Assembly: GCF_905475465.1 (NCBI RefSeq)
Contig: NC_062236.1
Location: forward strand, 940,001 to 1,004,000
Source of the DNA: Pieris napi
Lineage: Eukaryota > Arthropoda > Insecta > Lepidoptera > Pieridae
DNA length: 64,000 bases
Direction: 5' to 3'
This document shows positions 44,050 through 54,956 of this stretch, piece after piece. Position 1 is the stretch's first letter. Each line of letters opens with the position of its first letter. A program made the position numbers and the translations under genes. The notes below the pieces were generated by a model. The model was not told the origin of the DNA. It worked only from the letters and a program-made list of their open reading frames with translations, and ran no database searches.

Positions 44050-44609
44050 ATTCTATTGCAAACGATGTACACTTTGTAACTAACTTTTCCAAGGAAAATT
44101 GTCAAAATAGTGTCCTATTAGCTACTGCTGAGGTATTAGTAGAGAGTAGGAATGGTTGCAAACATATTATTAGAGCATTAATAGACCAAGGGTCGCAAGC
44201 ATCGTTTATAACTGAAGCTACAGCACAATTACTTAATCTTACGCGCCGATCAGTAAGTGGTTGGGTGTCAGGTGTGGGAAAGGGGTAAATGAGAATCAAA
44301 TACATGGTTTCACTTAGCGTGAAATCTCGCCTCGATCCTAAGACAGTAATATGAGTGAATGCATATGTATTGTGTTCAGTAACAACACTTCTGCCTACTA
44401 CCAAACCTAGTGCTCCTAAATGGTCAGACCTAGAAACTTTAGAGTTGGCTGAGTCAGCCTTCAAAACACCTGGAAGAATTGACATTCTTTTGGGAGCAGA
44501 CGTATACAGTAACATTCTTTTAGATGGTATAATCAAACATCCTAGGGGCAACTTATTAGCACAGAGAACATGCCTAGGTTGGGTGCTATCAGGAAAGCTG
44601 CCTCAATGA
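44050..44609 (+). pseudogene. Bel/Pao aspartic protease region
   Basis: The plus strand near 44105-44260 reads 'SVLLATAEVLVESRNGC' and 'RALIDQGSQASFITEATAQL', the DxGSQxSF catalytic segment of Bel/Pao proteases. A stop near 44286 separates it from the frame 44355-44609 with 'GRIDILLGADVYSNILLDGI' and 'QRTCLGWVLSG', the conserved end of this region. Confidence 0.8.
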
Positions 44610-44639
44610 AACGGGTTCTTCGGACACAAATGTTGCAAG

Positions 44640-45853
44640 TTCAACATAAGAAAGACGAGATGCTCAAGAAATTCTTGGAAATCGAGAACGAACCAAATAC
44701 TATAAAAGGAAAGGAGACTATCAAAAGAAGAGGAATTTTGTGAGAAATTTTATGACATTACAACTATAAGAGATGAAGAAGGAAGATTCGTGGTTAAACT
44801 TCCATTTAAGACTGGAAATCCACAGTGTAGGCAAGAAAATCGTAAAGAAATTGCTGCTAAGAGGTTTGAAATAATAGAGCAAAAATTATCAAGAAACCAG
44901 AAACTAAAAGAAGAATACCATAAGGTCATAAACGAATATTTAAATTTAAATCATATGGTTGAAATTATCCCTACAGAAATTGATAGTCCAACTGCAGTCT
45001 ATCTCCAGCACCACGCGGTTCTTCGAGAAGATAAGGAGACGATGAAACTTCGTGTAGTCTTTGACGCTTCGTGTAAAGGAGTCAATAACGTATATTTCAA
45101 TGATGATTTATATTTGGTCCTAAGTTGCAGCAAGATTTGCGCCACATATTGATGAGATGGAGGCTTTATAAAATTTGCCTTACTGCAGATGTAATTAAAA
45201 TGTTTAGAATGGTGAGGGTGTCAGAAGATGATACAAATTACCAAAGAGTTCTATGGAGTGAGCCAATACAACATTACAAGCTTTTGAGATTAACATTTGG
45301 GACAGCATGTGCGCCCTATCTCGCTGTGAAGTCACTCCAGAGATTAGCTGATGATGAAAAATTGAAGTTTCCTGTTGCTGCTCATATAACTGATGTTGAT
45401 TATTTCGTCGATGATTTAATGACGTCATGTGAAACAGTTGCTGATGCTATTAATATCTATAATGACATGTGTAAATTAATTAATTTTGGAGGATTTGAGC
45501 TCCAAAAGTGGAGCAGTAATAGTAAAAATATGCTAAAATATATCGGTGAGAATAAACGAGATGATCATGAACTGCCTCTGAAGGTGAATAACCTAGGTAA
45601 GGTATTAGGAGTGAGTTGGAATAGAGACATACGAATATACTACAAATTCGAATATACTCTAAATGTGCCTATAGTAACAGAACCTATCACTAAACGACAG
45701 ATTCTCTCAGAAGTAGCAAAACTATATGACCCTTTGGGATGGATAGCTCCTGTTGTTGTTATAGCAAAGTTTATAATCCAGAAGTTATGTAACTGGATTA
45801 GATTGGGACAGCACTATAACAGGAGATTCATTAAAGGAATGGTTACAATTTAG
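44640..45853 (+). pseudogene. Bel/Pao reverse transcriptase
   Basis: After 'MLKKFLEIEN' and a frameshift, 44790-45152 encodes 'VKLPFKTGNP' and 'HHAVLREDKETMKLRVVFDA', followed by 'SCKG'. The frame 45125-45853 continues with 'LRHILMRWRLYKICLTADVI', 'LRLTFGTACAPYLAVKSLQR' and the catalytic 'DYFVDDLMT'. It then has 'ILSEVAKLYDPLGWIAPVVV'. The FVDD motif is intact, but the frameshift at about 45130 breaks the protein between the fingers and the palm. Confidence 0.85.
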
Positions 45854-45929
45854 AGAAAATTTGATACATATTAAATGCATTAATATACCGAGGTGGCTAC
45901 GTTATTCTTCCACATCTAAGGCAGAGAAC

Positions 45930-46350
45930 ATGTCTTTGCAGATGCTTCACAGACAGCATATGGTGCAGCATTATACATGCAAGTCATTGAAGACGATAAG
46001 GTTTATGTCAATTTAATATCAGCCAAAACTAAGGTTGCACCTATTACGAAGCAGATTTCAATACCTCGACTGGAATTATGTGGCGCAGTGTTGGCGGCCA
46101 AGCTTATTTCTGAAATATCACAAGTGTTAAACATATCTAACGAATACTTACATGCATGGACTGATTCAACTATAGTCCTGGCATGGCTAAGGGGAGGACC
46201 AAGTCACTGGAACACGTTGGTTAGTAATCGTGTATCTGATATACTAAATATTTTATATTACGAACAATGAGGACACGTTGCTTCTGAGATGAACCCGGCC
46301 GACTGTACGTCAAGAGGTCTACAAGCTTTAGCTATATCAGATCACTTACT
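45930..46350 (+). pseudogene. Bel/Pao RNase H region
   Basis: It reads 'FADASQTAYGAALYMQ', then 'ITKQISIPRLELCGAVLAAK' and 'HAWTDSTIVLAWL', followed by 'MNPADCTSRGL' after a stop at 46268. These are the D-E-D residues of the RNase H fold (FADAS, LEL, TDS) in a Bel/Pao context. Confidence 0.8.
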
Positions 46351-46539
46351 ATAGTGGAATGGACCCGCCTGGCTTTATTAGATGTAAATTTGAGTATGGT
46401 CGACATCGAAGATACACAAGAAGAAGAGAAGATAAAATCTTTAACTGCTTTATATACGTCCGAAGAAGAATTTATATCGTCTAAGTTTTCTAATTTAAAT
46501 AAATTATTGAGAGTTATTTCACACTGATAGAAGATGGCT

Positions 46540-47197
46540 AAATTTAAAATCAACTAAAGATGAGCGTCGGTGTTATACTAAATATATTTCAACAAAAGAA
46601 ATTAATGAATTATTAGATATTTCCAATAAACAAGTTCAAGGATTTGAATTTAAGGATGAATTGAAACAATTAAAGACTCTGGGATATGTTTCTAAAAAGA
46701 GTAAACTGCGCAGTCTTACGCACAAAACACACCTTAAAAAGGTTATCAGCGATACCACTCTAACTTACGAAGAACTCACAACTATGCTGACTCAAATAGA
46801 AGCCTGCTTTAACTCACGACCTCTGACTGTATTAAGTGACAACCCTAATGATCCTTTCCCACTGACGCCTGGACATTTTTTGATCGGCGCACCTGTGCTA
46901 AATGTAGCTGACCAAAGTCATGTTGACGTGGTCACTGACTTCTGGAACCGATGGTCTAAGGAATATCTTGTAATTCTAAACAATAGGTACAAATGGAATG
47001 TTAAAAATAACTCAGAACCGGAAATTGATGATGTAGTTGTTATACAGGAGGATAATGTTCCTCCTGGTAACTGGATTATGGGTAGAATAGTTAAAAAGCA
47101 TATCGGTCCCGACAATGTGACCCGGGTAGTATCGATCAAATGTAGAAGCGGAACGCTAAAAAGACCTGTATCAAAAATATGCATTTTAACTAAATAA
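46540..47197 (+). pseudogene. Bel/Pao integrase, N-terminal scrap joined to C-terminal part
   Basis: 46556-46715 ends 'LKQLKTLGYVSKKSKLRSL', the region before the zinc-binding domain. It continues directly with 'HLKKVISDTTLTYEELTTML', 'IEACFNSRPLTVLSDNP' and 'LTPGHFLIGAP'. The frame ends with a basic C-terminal domain (to 47197). The zinc-binding and DDE catalytic domains are therefore deleted in frame. Confidence 0.8.
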
Positions 47198-47687
47198 TTA
47201 GTTTATTTTTAATTTTTACTTTATTATTATAAATGTTCATTAGTCATTTAAAAGTGAAAAAAGTCAATTTATATATCAACTTACTTTTTGTTAACAAAAA
47301 CCTTATTAGAAATATGTAATAAACAAAATATACAAACTATGTAATACTTACCTGTTATGTATGTTTTTAAAAATTATTATATACTGTGTTAGATACCTGT
47401 GTACTTACTGTACTACGCTATAATATACATATATTAATAGACTATAACATGTGAATTGTTGTGTAATGCTATATGAAACTATGTATGCAGACATATTACG
47501 GTGGGCGGTTTGTCTTATTTTTATGTACAATAGTCAATAAGCCATTTAAATATGATGAAAAACAATGTCTGATGCATACTATTGTGTCTTTCGTGAAACA
47601 ATTGTATTGAACTATAGTTTGTAATTTTGTTAAGTGTTTATTTTTTCTTTTGTTATTTATTTTAAAGGACTGCGTCCTTTGGTGGCC

Positions 47688-47812
47688 GGCATGTCCAAAT
47701 ATGTATATACAGTCCACTACTCTTACCCAGTTAAAATAAAAGTGTCATACGATTCGCACATCTTATTATTCAAGACCCTCAGATCAATTATCAACTATAA
47801 TTCCTTAACATA
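47688..47812 (+). repeat. possible Bel/Pao 3' LTR remnant
   Basis: A purine-poor GGTGGCCGGCA precedes TGTCCAAATATGTATATACA, which could be the start of an LTR (TG...CA). A CA at about 47810 could be its end. An AATAAA lies at 47735. With no 5' LTR to compare, the limits are guesses. Confidence 0.35.
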
Positions 47813-48819
47813 GGTCATTAGGCTCGCAATGAGAGCTTATGATTCCCTTATGACTGATCGTACCACACATCCTTATACATTTGACAATAGATATAAACTG
47901 TCGTTTGAAAACAATTCCCATAGAGTTTATTAAAACACTATATATTGGATTATTGGTGAAAATAATGTTTTTAAAATAAAAGTGATGAAAATTACTTTTC
48001 CTATGAAATCACTACTACATTACTAAGACCATGTCATGTCTTTCCTCCTCGAAGATTAAGATTATATTATTACATCGGACTCATAGATTGAGAATAAAAC
48101 AACCTTTGAATCTTTTTTTTTATACATGACGATACATGAACGAATAATAATACGTTAAATTGTAAGCAGTAAGCTGAGGTTCACAATCTTTCGACAGTTT
48201 ATAATCTCGCGAGATAGATTACAATCTAACGGTGTTTACAATTTTACGGTGACATACACACTATACAGTGTGAATAAAAGTGATTCCTATCCTTTTTTGT
48301 ATCATGCCTCACCTAAGTCTTTCTGAAATTCTTAAAACTATTCAGAATACTAGGATTGTTAATGTGAAACACTTAGTAGAATTTCAAAACACAATAAAAT
48401 GAAATTCAAAGACAGAATAAATTTAATAAATTTTTGCCCCCTTCTTAACACTAGAATTTTCCTCCTGTGGATCGTGGGTCTAACATTAGGAAATACTGGT
48501 CTAAAGAATGATGACAAGGCGTATCTAGTCCTTTTATATGCAGCTGTTCACAAAGGCAGTCAATAGCAGAACCCTTTACTATGTAAACTTGTAAGGAAAC
48601 AAAATGCGATTTTTAATATATTTTGGCAAGGAGGGCAGTACTGCAGTGCCTCAGTGTGCCTGACATCAGAAGACGATATCGGTTAGTACCAGAGCTAACC
48701 TTTTAAGGGATATTATGATGCATTATGGTAAATAGTCAGGTCCGTTGAGTGAACCGACAAAATATTTGTTAGTACATATAGTGCAGTTTACCTAAATTTT
48801 TTGTCTGATATTTTTTTAT
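47813..48819. other. no gene recognised
   Basis: AT-rich sequence without a supported gene. If the LTR is longer than assumed it may reach into this stretch. Confidence 0.4.
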
Positions 48820-48960
48820 AGAACAGGGAGCAACCGGGCAGGAGGCTCACCAAACATTTAGTGATAGCGCCACCCGTGGACACTAGATGCCAGAGAGCTC
48901 GCGAGTGCGTTGCCGGCGTTTTAAGAACCGGTTCCACTTAGAGCCTGTCCAGAAAGGGTG
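48820..48960 (-). mobile_element. LINE 3' fragment (family D)
   Basis: The plus strand reads GGGCAGGAGGCTCACCAAAC, GTGCGTTGCCGGCGTTTTAA and then stops near 'ggttccacttag', a shorter form of 49985-50320 in the same orientation. Confidence 0.6.
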
Positions 48961-49984
48961 AATTTAGTTTTTTTTCAGTAGGTACAAAACATGGAGGGGA
49001 ACGAAGCGGTCTCGTTGTGGTTAGCCTACCGTCGCTGGAAGAGACAAAAACGGAGGGAAAATATAATGTATTTAGTACATCCAATTCTTAAAGATGTTTG
49101 AAACTTTGTATCCAAAATTAAGACAACATGAGAACAAATACTAATAAAACTACTTTCGTTCCGGTTCCGGTTCGTTTGTTATTTTTTAATTTAAATACTT
49201 TTTGCGTGGCATTTCTGTAACAACAGGCTATTTATAATACCGTTTTAAATCTGTTATTTCTCCTTTATTTCTTATTAAATGAATCGTTTTATAAACTTTT
49301 CGAAGTCCAAGTTCTCTACAAAATATATTAGTACAATTTAACTACCGTACAACTGTACTCATCCCATGCAATTATATCTAACCGTAGTTAAACCGTTCAT
49401 TAATTGAAGGGCAGTGAAGACTGAGAGCCATCAAGAGATCAACGATTTTTCGTTCATTACAGGCGCCCGACGCTTTCACTAACGATGATAATTATTATGA
49501 AGAGCTTCTTCGCATAGTGTGTTTGTATAAGTCGAGTAACTCGGTTTAAACTATCTTTATACCTATTAATCTTAGTGAGTTCATTGATTGACTAGAGAAA
49601 ACAACAAAACAAACAGTTCTAGTCCGTCCATCGTTACATTATCACGTGAATAATATAGGTATTTATTGTCTCCTCTAAGCCCTCTAACTTAGGGTATACT
49701 ATACCCTCCACTTAACAGAATGGCTAGACAGTAGTAAATATAATAATAATATATATAAGTAATGATCAGTAGGCCCAAATGATCTGGATATTTTTATATC
49801 ACATGATATATTTTGTAATTTTTCTACAACTTTTGAGTTTTTACAACTTGTTTCTTTTTATATGTAGGCCTTGTTGGTTCTATAAATAAATTTCGAGCGA
49901 TTAGCGTTGTGTCTAAAAATTAACTTTTGATTAATATGTAGTGTGATGTTTTGTATAATATAACTTGGGGTTATAAAAAAAATT
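48961..49984. other. no gene recognised
   Basis: Mixed AT-rich sequence. No gene or repeat partner was found in the window. Confidence 0.4.
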
Positions 49985-50320
49985 AAACTATATTTTATGT
50001 AATAGGAGGCAAAGAGGCAGGAGGCTCATCTGATGGCCTATAGACACTCACATTGCCAGAAGGCTCGCAAGAACATAGCCGGCCTTTTATTAATTGGTAC
50101 GCTCTTTTCTTGAAGGACCCTAAGTCGAATTGGTTTGGAAATACTTCAGTGGGCAGCTGGTTCCACATAGTGGTGGTGCGTGGCAAAAACTGACTTAAAA
50201 CACGCTCAGTTGTGGAACGACAGACGTCGAGGTGATACGGTTGGTATTTTGTATTCTGCCTTGACATCCGATGATGACTCTCAGCTGCAGGTTTAAGCAA
50301 CGAATATTATTTGGGTGGTA
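49985..50320 (-). pseudogene. LINE C-terminus and 3' end (family D), open copy
   Basis: The minus-strand frame (about 50300-49995) reads 'CRSTTERVLSQFLPRTTTMW', 'NQLPTEVFPNQFDLGSFKKR' and 'AYQLIKGR'. This is the C-terminal tail (TxxWNxLPxxVFPxxxDLxxFKKR) of a very common lepidopteran non-LTR element. No catalytic part is present, so it is 5'-truncated. This copy gives the coding sense of the seven other family D fragments in the window. Confidence 0.75.
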
Positions 50321-51279
50321 TTTGTTACCCAATGTTTGATAAAAAAACGCAAAATAATTAAAAAACTATCTACAATCCACTTAAGCCAGTAACTTGCTCG
50401 AAGTGAAGCCACGAAGTTAGTCACGTCAAAGGAGGAAACTTTGCTAATTAGCAAATAAAGCGAATTGAAGTCGCGTAAACCAAAGGAACGTGAGAGTTGC
50501 CGGTTTGATTCTATGCGGATTTATTACAGAGATTATTGAGAAAGTTAGCATCAGCAATAACATTGGTTAAAGTTATGACAATGTGGCGGTGTAAACAAAG
50601 ATTAATTTTAAAAATCAACGCAATTTTGATAAACGTTATTAATTGTTCTAAGGTAGGGGAAATTTTCTTAGCTTAAGGCGGAACAAGTTAAGCTTTTGGC
50701 TCCAAAGATTTATGATTTATAAAAAGAGACTTAAATACAAGTATAAAGAAACAAACTACAAACAGAGAGAACAGTGAAAGGACCTAATATCTGTAGTGCT
50801 AAAATTTAATGTAAAAGAATAAAATATTTAAATACTGTACTGTAGCTCCAATTTTTTCTCGTACCTTCACGGAGACCAATATTTGTTTAAAAACCACGAG
50901 ATATGATATAAGCAAAATATAATTAATTTTTAATTATTTATATTATTACTTTGTAGTGTAAGAAGATTGTAAATACTGAATTTGATATGATTATTGATTA
51001 TTCAATATAGTTGCCTTTGATTAAAAAATAAATGATTTTATGTTACATATCAAGCAGGACTTATTTCATTTTTCATAAATTTTTGTTCAATTCTAAATGC
51101 GGGTTTCAAAAAGTCTTTGCGAAAAGCTGGCTAGAAAGATTTCTAGAGCTATTTTGGACATAAAGACGAGTAGATATGGGAGGTAGGTAAATAAGATATG
51201 TGGGTAGATGGGCCAATAAGATCTTTACATCGCATGGCAGAAAAAGGAGAATATGCCCAGCAGAAGCTTGTAAATTTAC
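50321..51279. other. no gene recognised
   Basis: AT-rich sequence without a supported feature. Confidence 0.4.
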
Positions 51280-51345
51280 ATTTACCACCAGTTCGCAAGT
51301 CAAGGGTCTAGAGCGGGCAAGAAGAACTGGCAAGAAACTTTGGAG
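51280..51345 (-). mobile_element. LINE 3' UTR fragment (family A)
   Basis: The plus strand reads CCAGTTCGCAAGTCAAGGGT and GGCAAGAAGAACTGGCAAGA, nearly the same as 2066-2110. Confidence 0.55.
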
Positions 51346-51414
51346 GTCGTGTTCTAGTATTTGTTATAGTAATAACATAATCTTAATTTAACTGAAAAAT
51401 ATATAAGTTGAATA

Positions 51415-51690
51415 AATGGATAATAATCATTTATTACCAACACACAAATATACAGTAGTTATATATTTAGTATAAACTAAATAGTAATAATAATTAATAA
51501 ATAGAAAATTAAAACAAATTTAAATATGTAGTTTAGTCACTGTGGAAGTGTACCTTTGACGCTGGCGGCATTTCCTGCGATAATTATTCGTCTAGCGAGG
51601 AAAGCACCAGCTTTGGGGTTACCGGTACTATCTACCAGGGGCCAACTTAAATCTTTAATTAGCGCCCGTGGAGTTGAGCCCCACTGCTTA
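51415..51690 (+). repeat. interspersed repeat (family G)
   Basis: This matches 23040-23345 and 27060-27340: an AT-rich block, then 'TTTGACGCTGGCGGCATTTC', 'TAGCGAGGAAAGCACCAGCT' and 'CTACCAGGGGCCAACTTAAA'. It is the cleanest of the four copies. Confidence 0.65.
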
Positions 51691-52956
51691 TACCTAAATA
51701 ATAGTCTTATTTTGTTTGAAAGATGTCTTAAGCAAAAGTTTGAAAGAAAACATTAATGAGCTTTCAGGAAAATCTTAAATTTTCTTTTACAGTGCCACAT
51801 ACTTTTCTTGGCCGGCGGCTGAAATTGTTACTACCGTCGCAATGTTGGTGCGTACAACCATCTACCAACATTTAATAAAAGCCAACTAAAATGTATAAAT
51901 TTTAATTTCTCGCATTACTAATTACAATGTCAAAGTTTTAATTATCGAACGGTTCTGATGGATCTTAAAGGATATTATATTAATAGTACAGGTAACAAAA
52001 CCTATCATATCAGTTGTTCCTAAGTGTGTGTCACATTTATTTAAGCCTAGAACTGTATTTTCTAGATACTAGTATACATTGTTTTATTAAGACTAAAATT
52101 ATTTAGTTTAGAGAATAAATTATTTAGTTAGCCTCCATGACTTCAAACTATTCCCCTTATTATGGTTAATTTTTATTTAGTGGCAATACTAATGTCGATG
52201 ACAGCGGCACTCTTACCGGTCAAGAAAAGTATGTGGCACTGTTCTTTATATCAAAATAATATATTCTTAGCATTTTTTTCATTTACGATTAGCAAAAGTC
52301 ACTGGCAATATTTAAACCACAGAGAAAATGACTCAAATTGCACAGCACATTCAAAAGAATAAGATTTAAATATACACGAGTGCTATATTCTGTCTACGCA
52401 CCAGCTGTATTTGACATTGGATTTATGATTTTAATAAAACACTCCCGGCAACGTTTAAGAGTGTAACCTTATGAGGGGCGACACAGATCTAATCGTACGA
52501 ACGTCAAACGTACAATAATGAAAAGAGAAATGTCACTAAGAAATTATCATCAATTATTACTTTCACAAAAATATGCAACTGATCTTAATAATGCTCTATG
52601 CCGTTAAAAGTTAATATACAGTAAAAAGTGTTTTTTCTTTACTATTGCATAATTATAATGGACGTCTCAAAAAATAATGGACTATGTTATTTTTAAATGC
52701 TCTGTGTCTAGCTTATAGCGCAAAAGTAGTTTTGTCCTTAACTAAGTGAAGAAAATAAGCTTAAGTAAGTTATAATATTGGGTAAAGTCGTATTAAGAAA
52801 GTCAAATACTTTTTATTACCAAGGCGAAAAAATTGTTACGTTACTTTCTTAATAATATGATTCTAATAAATTTCTTGTAAACAATACGAATGTCTCTATA
52901 TTATAGTCTACCATTTTCCATTATTTAAAGTCAAGAAATCAAGTGTATTTTTTACT
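51691..52956. other. no gene recognised
   Basis: AT-rich sequence. The strings ATTAAGAAAGT (about 52790) and ACTTTCTTAAT (about 52845) are inverted and may bound a tiny MITE. The 66-codon frame at 52162-52362 shows no domain. Confidence 0.35.
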
Positions 52957-53148
52957 TTGAATAATGCGCTGCATTTTCTCGGAAATAAAAGAAATTCCTT
53001 TGCTCGCGGCGCTGGAGTATGCGACGAAACTGTCTCGCATTTAGACCGCATTGAACAAGACTTGCGGTTGTTGCATTATCGATTCACTGATATAGGTTAC
53101 TTATTCTCCAAGCTATATAAAAGGAAACTAGAAGGATTTTATCAATAA
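52957..53148 (+). other. uncharacterised open frame with coding-like composition
   Basis: A 63-codon frame, opening at TTG rather than ATG, has higher GC at third positions than its flanks over 52985-53090. It encodes 'ETVSHLDRIEQDLRLLHYRF' and a basic end. No acceptor or donor was clear and no family is recognised. It may be an exon fragment or chance. Confidence 0.2.
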
Positions 53149-54039
53149 AGCATAAATAGTTTTCGTATTTCCTCTAGAAAACTATGAGCTTTGGTGTATT
53201 AATTATTACTGTCAGTTAAAAATTATAAACTACTTTTATGCCACAGTTTCAATACCTTAATTAAAACCGAGTCCTAGTTTTTCTTGTCAAACCTTTTTTG
53301 TTAATTGCTTGGCGTTCCATAACACAGCATCTAAAAAGAAAAACAAACAGTTTACCACGACTTAGGTTCTACGTATATTTTTTTGAACATACGAATATTA
53401 GGGGACCTCAAATTATATCGCCGAAAATGTTAAAAGAGTCCCTGACAAAACGTCTTATTATTGTATTTCAGAATGAGTTTGTTGATTTTAATTAAAATCA
53501 TGTTTGTGTATTCGCCAAACAGGGAAAAGATTGGAAATAAATTTAACTGTAACATATGCTAGTCGCTTCTTAATAAATAATTGATAAAACGATTTGTGTG
53601 TTACAGAAATGAAAAAGATTTTAGAAGAACTTGAATAAGAATTAGACAAAATTGTTCTTTTGATAGGGAATCGTTGGGGGCTGTTCACGTATCTTTAATG
53701 AACTTTACGAATATTTATTAACAGCTTAATATAATTACTAAGCCTACCTTTTTGTAGCTACATATGGAAGATTTTGCTATCCTACCACATATAGACTGTT
53801 CACGTTTCTGGAATAAAACCCTAAGTACCAAAAAATTTCATATTTTACAAAATCTTCCATCTAAAATGTATGATAGTAAATATAAGTGTTACAAAAAAAA
53901 ATACAATTAAAAGATGAAATAATCATACGATAAAATTACAAGAAATTTTTTGTAAAGCAGAAAAAAAATATTAAGAAGGTTTATTGGTGACGTATCTTAG
54001 CGTAGAACATGCAATAATTTTTTTTATTAACTAAAATGT
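53149..54039. other. no gene recognised; one inverted pair
   Basis: The strings ATGGAAGATTTTG (53764) and CAAAATCTTCCAT (about 53858) are perfect inverted repeats about 90 bp apart and could mark a MITE. Otherwise AT-rich without features. Confidence 0.35.
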
Positions 54040-54245
54040 GTGGAAAGGACCAAGTTGCAGGAAGCGAATGACAGAGATATTTGGAAAAAGCCGGAGGAGG
54101 CCTTTGGCCGTGAAGGGGATCCGATCAACTCTACTGGAGGTAGCTAGGATATTAGGATAGCAAGAAAAAAATTATATAACGTATATAACAAATCTCATAT
54201 ATTATAGTATATTCTAGTTTTGTAATGATTGGAAATTAAACAGGC
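54040..54245 (+). pseudogene. RTE-like LINE C-terminal scrap and 3' end
   Basis: The plus strand encodes 'QEANDRDIWKKPEEAFGREG' and then 'DPINST' before a stop. This is the C-terminal 'DRDxWKxLEEAFxxxGGP' motif common to RTE-like lepidopteran LINEs, followed by an AT-rich 3' UTR ending near 54245. Confidence 0.6.
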
Positions 54246-54489
54246 TTTTACTATTAACTAAAATGTGAAAATCCGATCAGTAAAGAGCCTGAAAAGGTAT
54301 TCTAAAACGCAGTCGCAGTTAAGGGTCGAACCACACAATAAAGAGTAACGTTTGCTCGGGTAATGGTGTGGAAAAGCTTAATGTTATCCGGTTAATCTGT
54401 TTGACGATAAACAGAGCGCAGATTAACTTCAAGTGAGCAAATATTAAGTACTTAATATTTTGTGAGTGATAAATATTGTTCATTTAGAC

Positions 54490-54948
54490 CAGTGATTCCC
54501 AAAGTGGTCTATATCGACCCCTAGGGGTCTATGACAACCTGCAAGGGGTCTACGTCAGCGAAAAAAATTTTGGGGGTCCATGAAATAAAATGGGGAAGAA
54601 AAAGATTAACCCTTACAAAATTAACGCCAAATGTTGATAATTTATTATTAAAGCATCAGGTTCATCCTTCTCACTAAAAATATTGACTTATTGCTTATGT
54701 TATTTTATTATATGTTTATTTAATGCTACGTATATTTTACATAACAGATACAAAATTATATTTTGAGTAGTTATAAATACAAATAATAAATGTATAAATT
54801 AACATGTGTTTTTACTTTAAGTTTTTAACACTAAACTTCACTACAGTTAGAAATTTACAGGAAATCAATATCAGGTAAGTAGTGGGTCTACCCAACACGG
54901 AAAAACATGGCAAGGGGTCTACGACACAAAAAAGTTTGAGGAACTCTG
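54490..54948. mobile_element. hAT-type MITE with 8-bp target duplication
   Basis: The ends are CAGTGATTCCCAAAGTGGTC and, inverted, CAGAGTTCCTCAAACTTTTT, typical hAT terminal repeats. They are flanked by a perfect 8-bp duplication ATTTAGAC at 54482-54489 and 54949-54956. 'GGGGTCTAC' repeats occur near both ends. The 459-bp element has no transposase and is non-autonomous. Confidence 0.9.
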
Positions 54949-54956
54949 ATTTAGAC

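Larger units (their letters stand above)
43311..47687 (+). mobile_element. degenerate Bel/Pao LTR retrotransposon, 5'-truncated
   Basis: One element, broken into about ten frames, has the usual order gag, zinc knuckle, protease, reverse transcriptase, RNase H, integrase C-terminus. The parts are listed separately. No 5' LTR or primer-binding site lies on the left, where Penelope-like sequence ends near 43310, so the left part is lost. The HHCC zinc-binding and DDE core of the integrase are deleted near 46715. It cannot be autonomous. Confidence 0.85.

Noticed and set aside
44102..44551. 149-codon minus-strand open frame
   Set aside because: It is antisense to the Bel/Pao protease region, which has the expected motifs in order on the plus strand.
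47200..47687. 3' LTR beginning right after the integrase
   Set aside because: No TG start with a polypurine tract was found there, and the GGTGGCCGGCA-TGT point at 47688 is a better, though unproven, LTR start.
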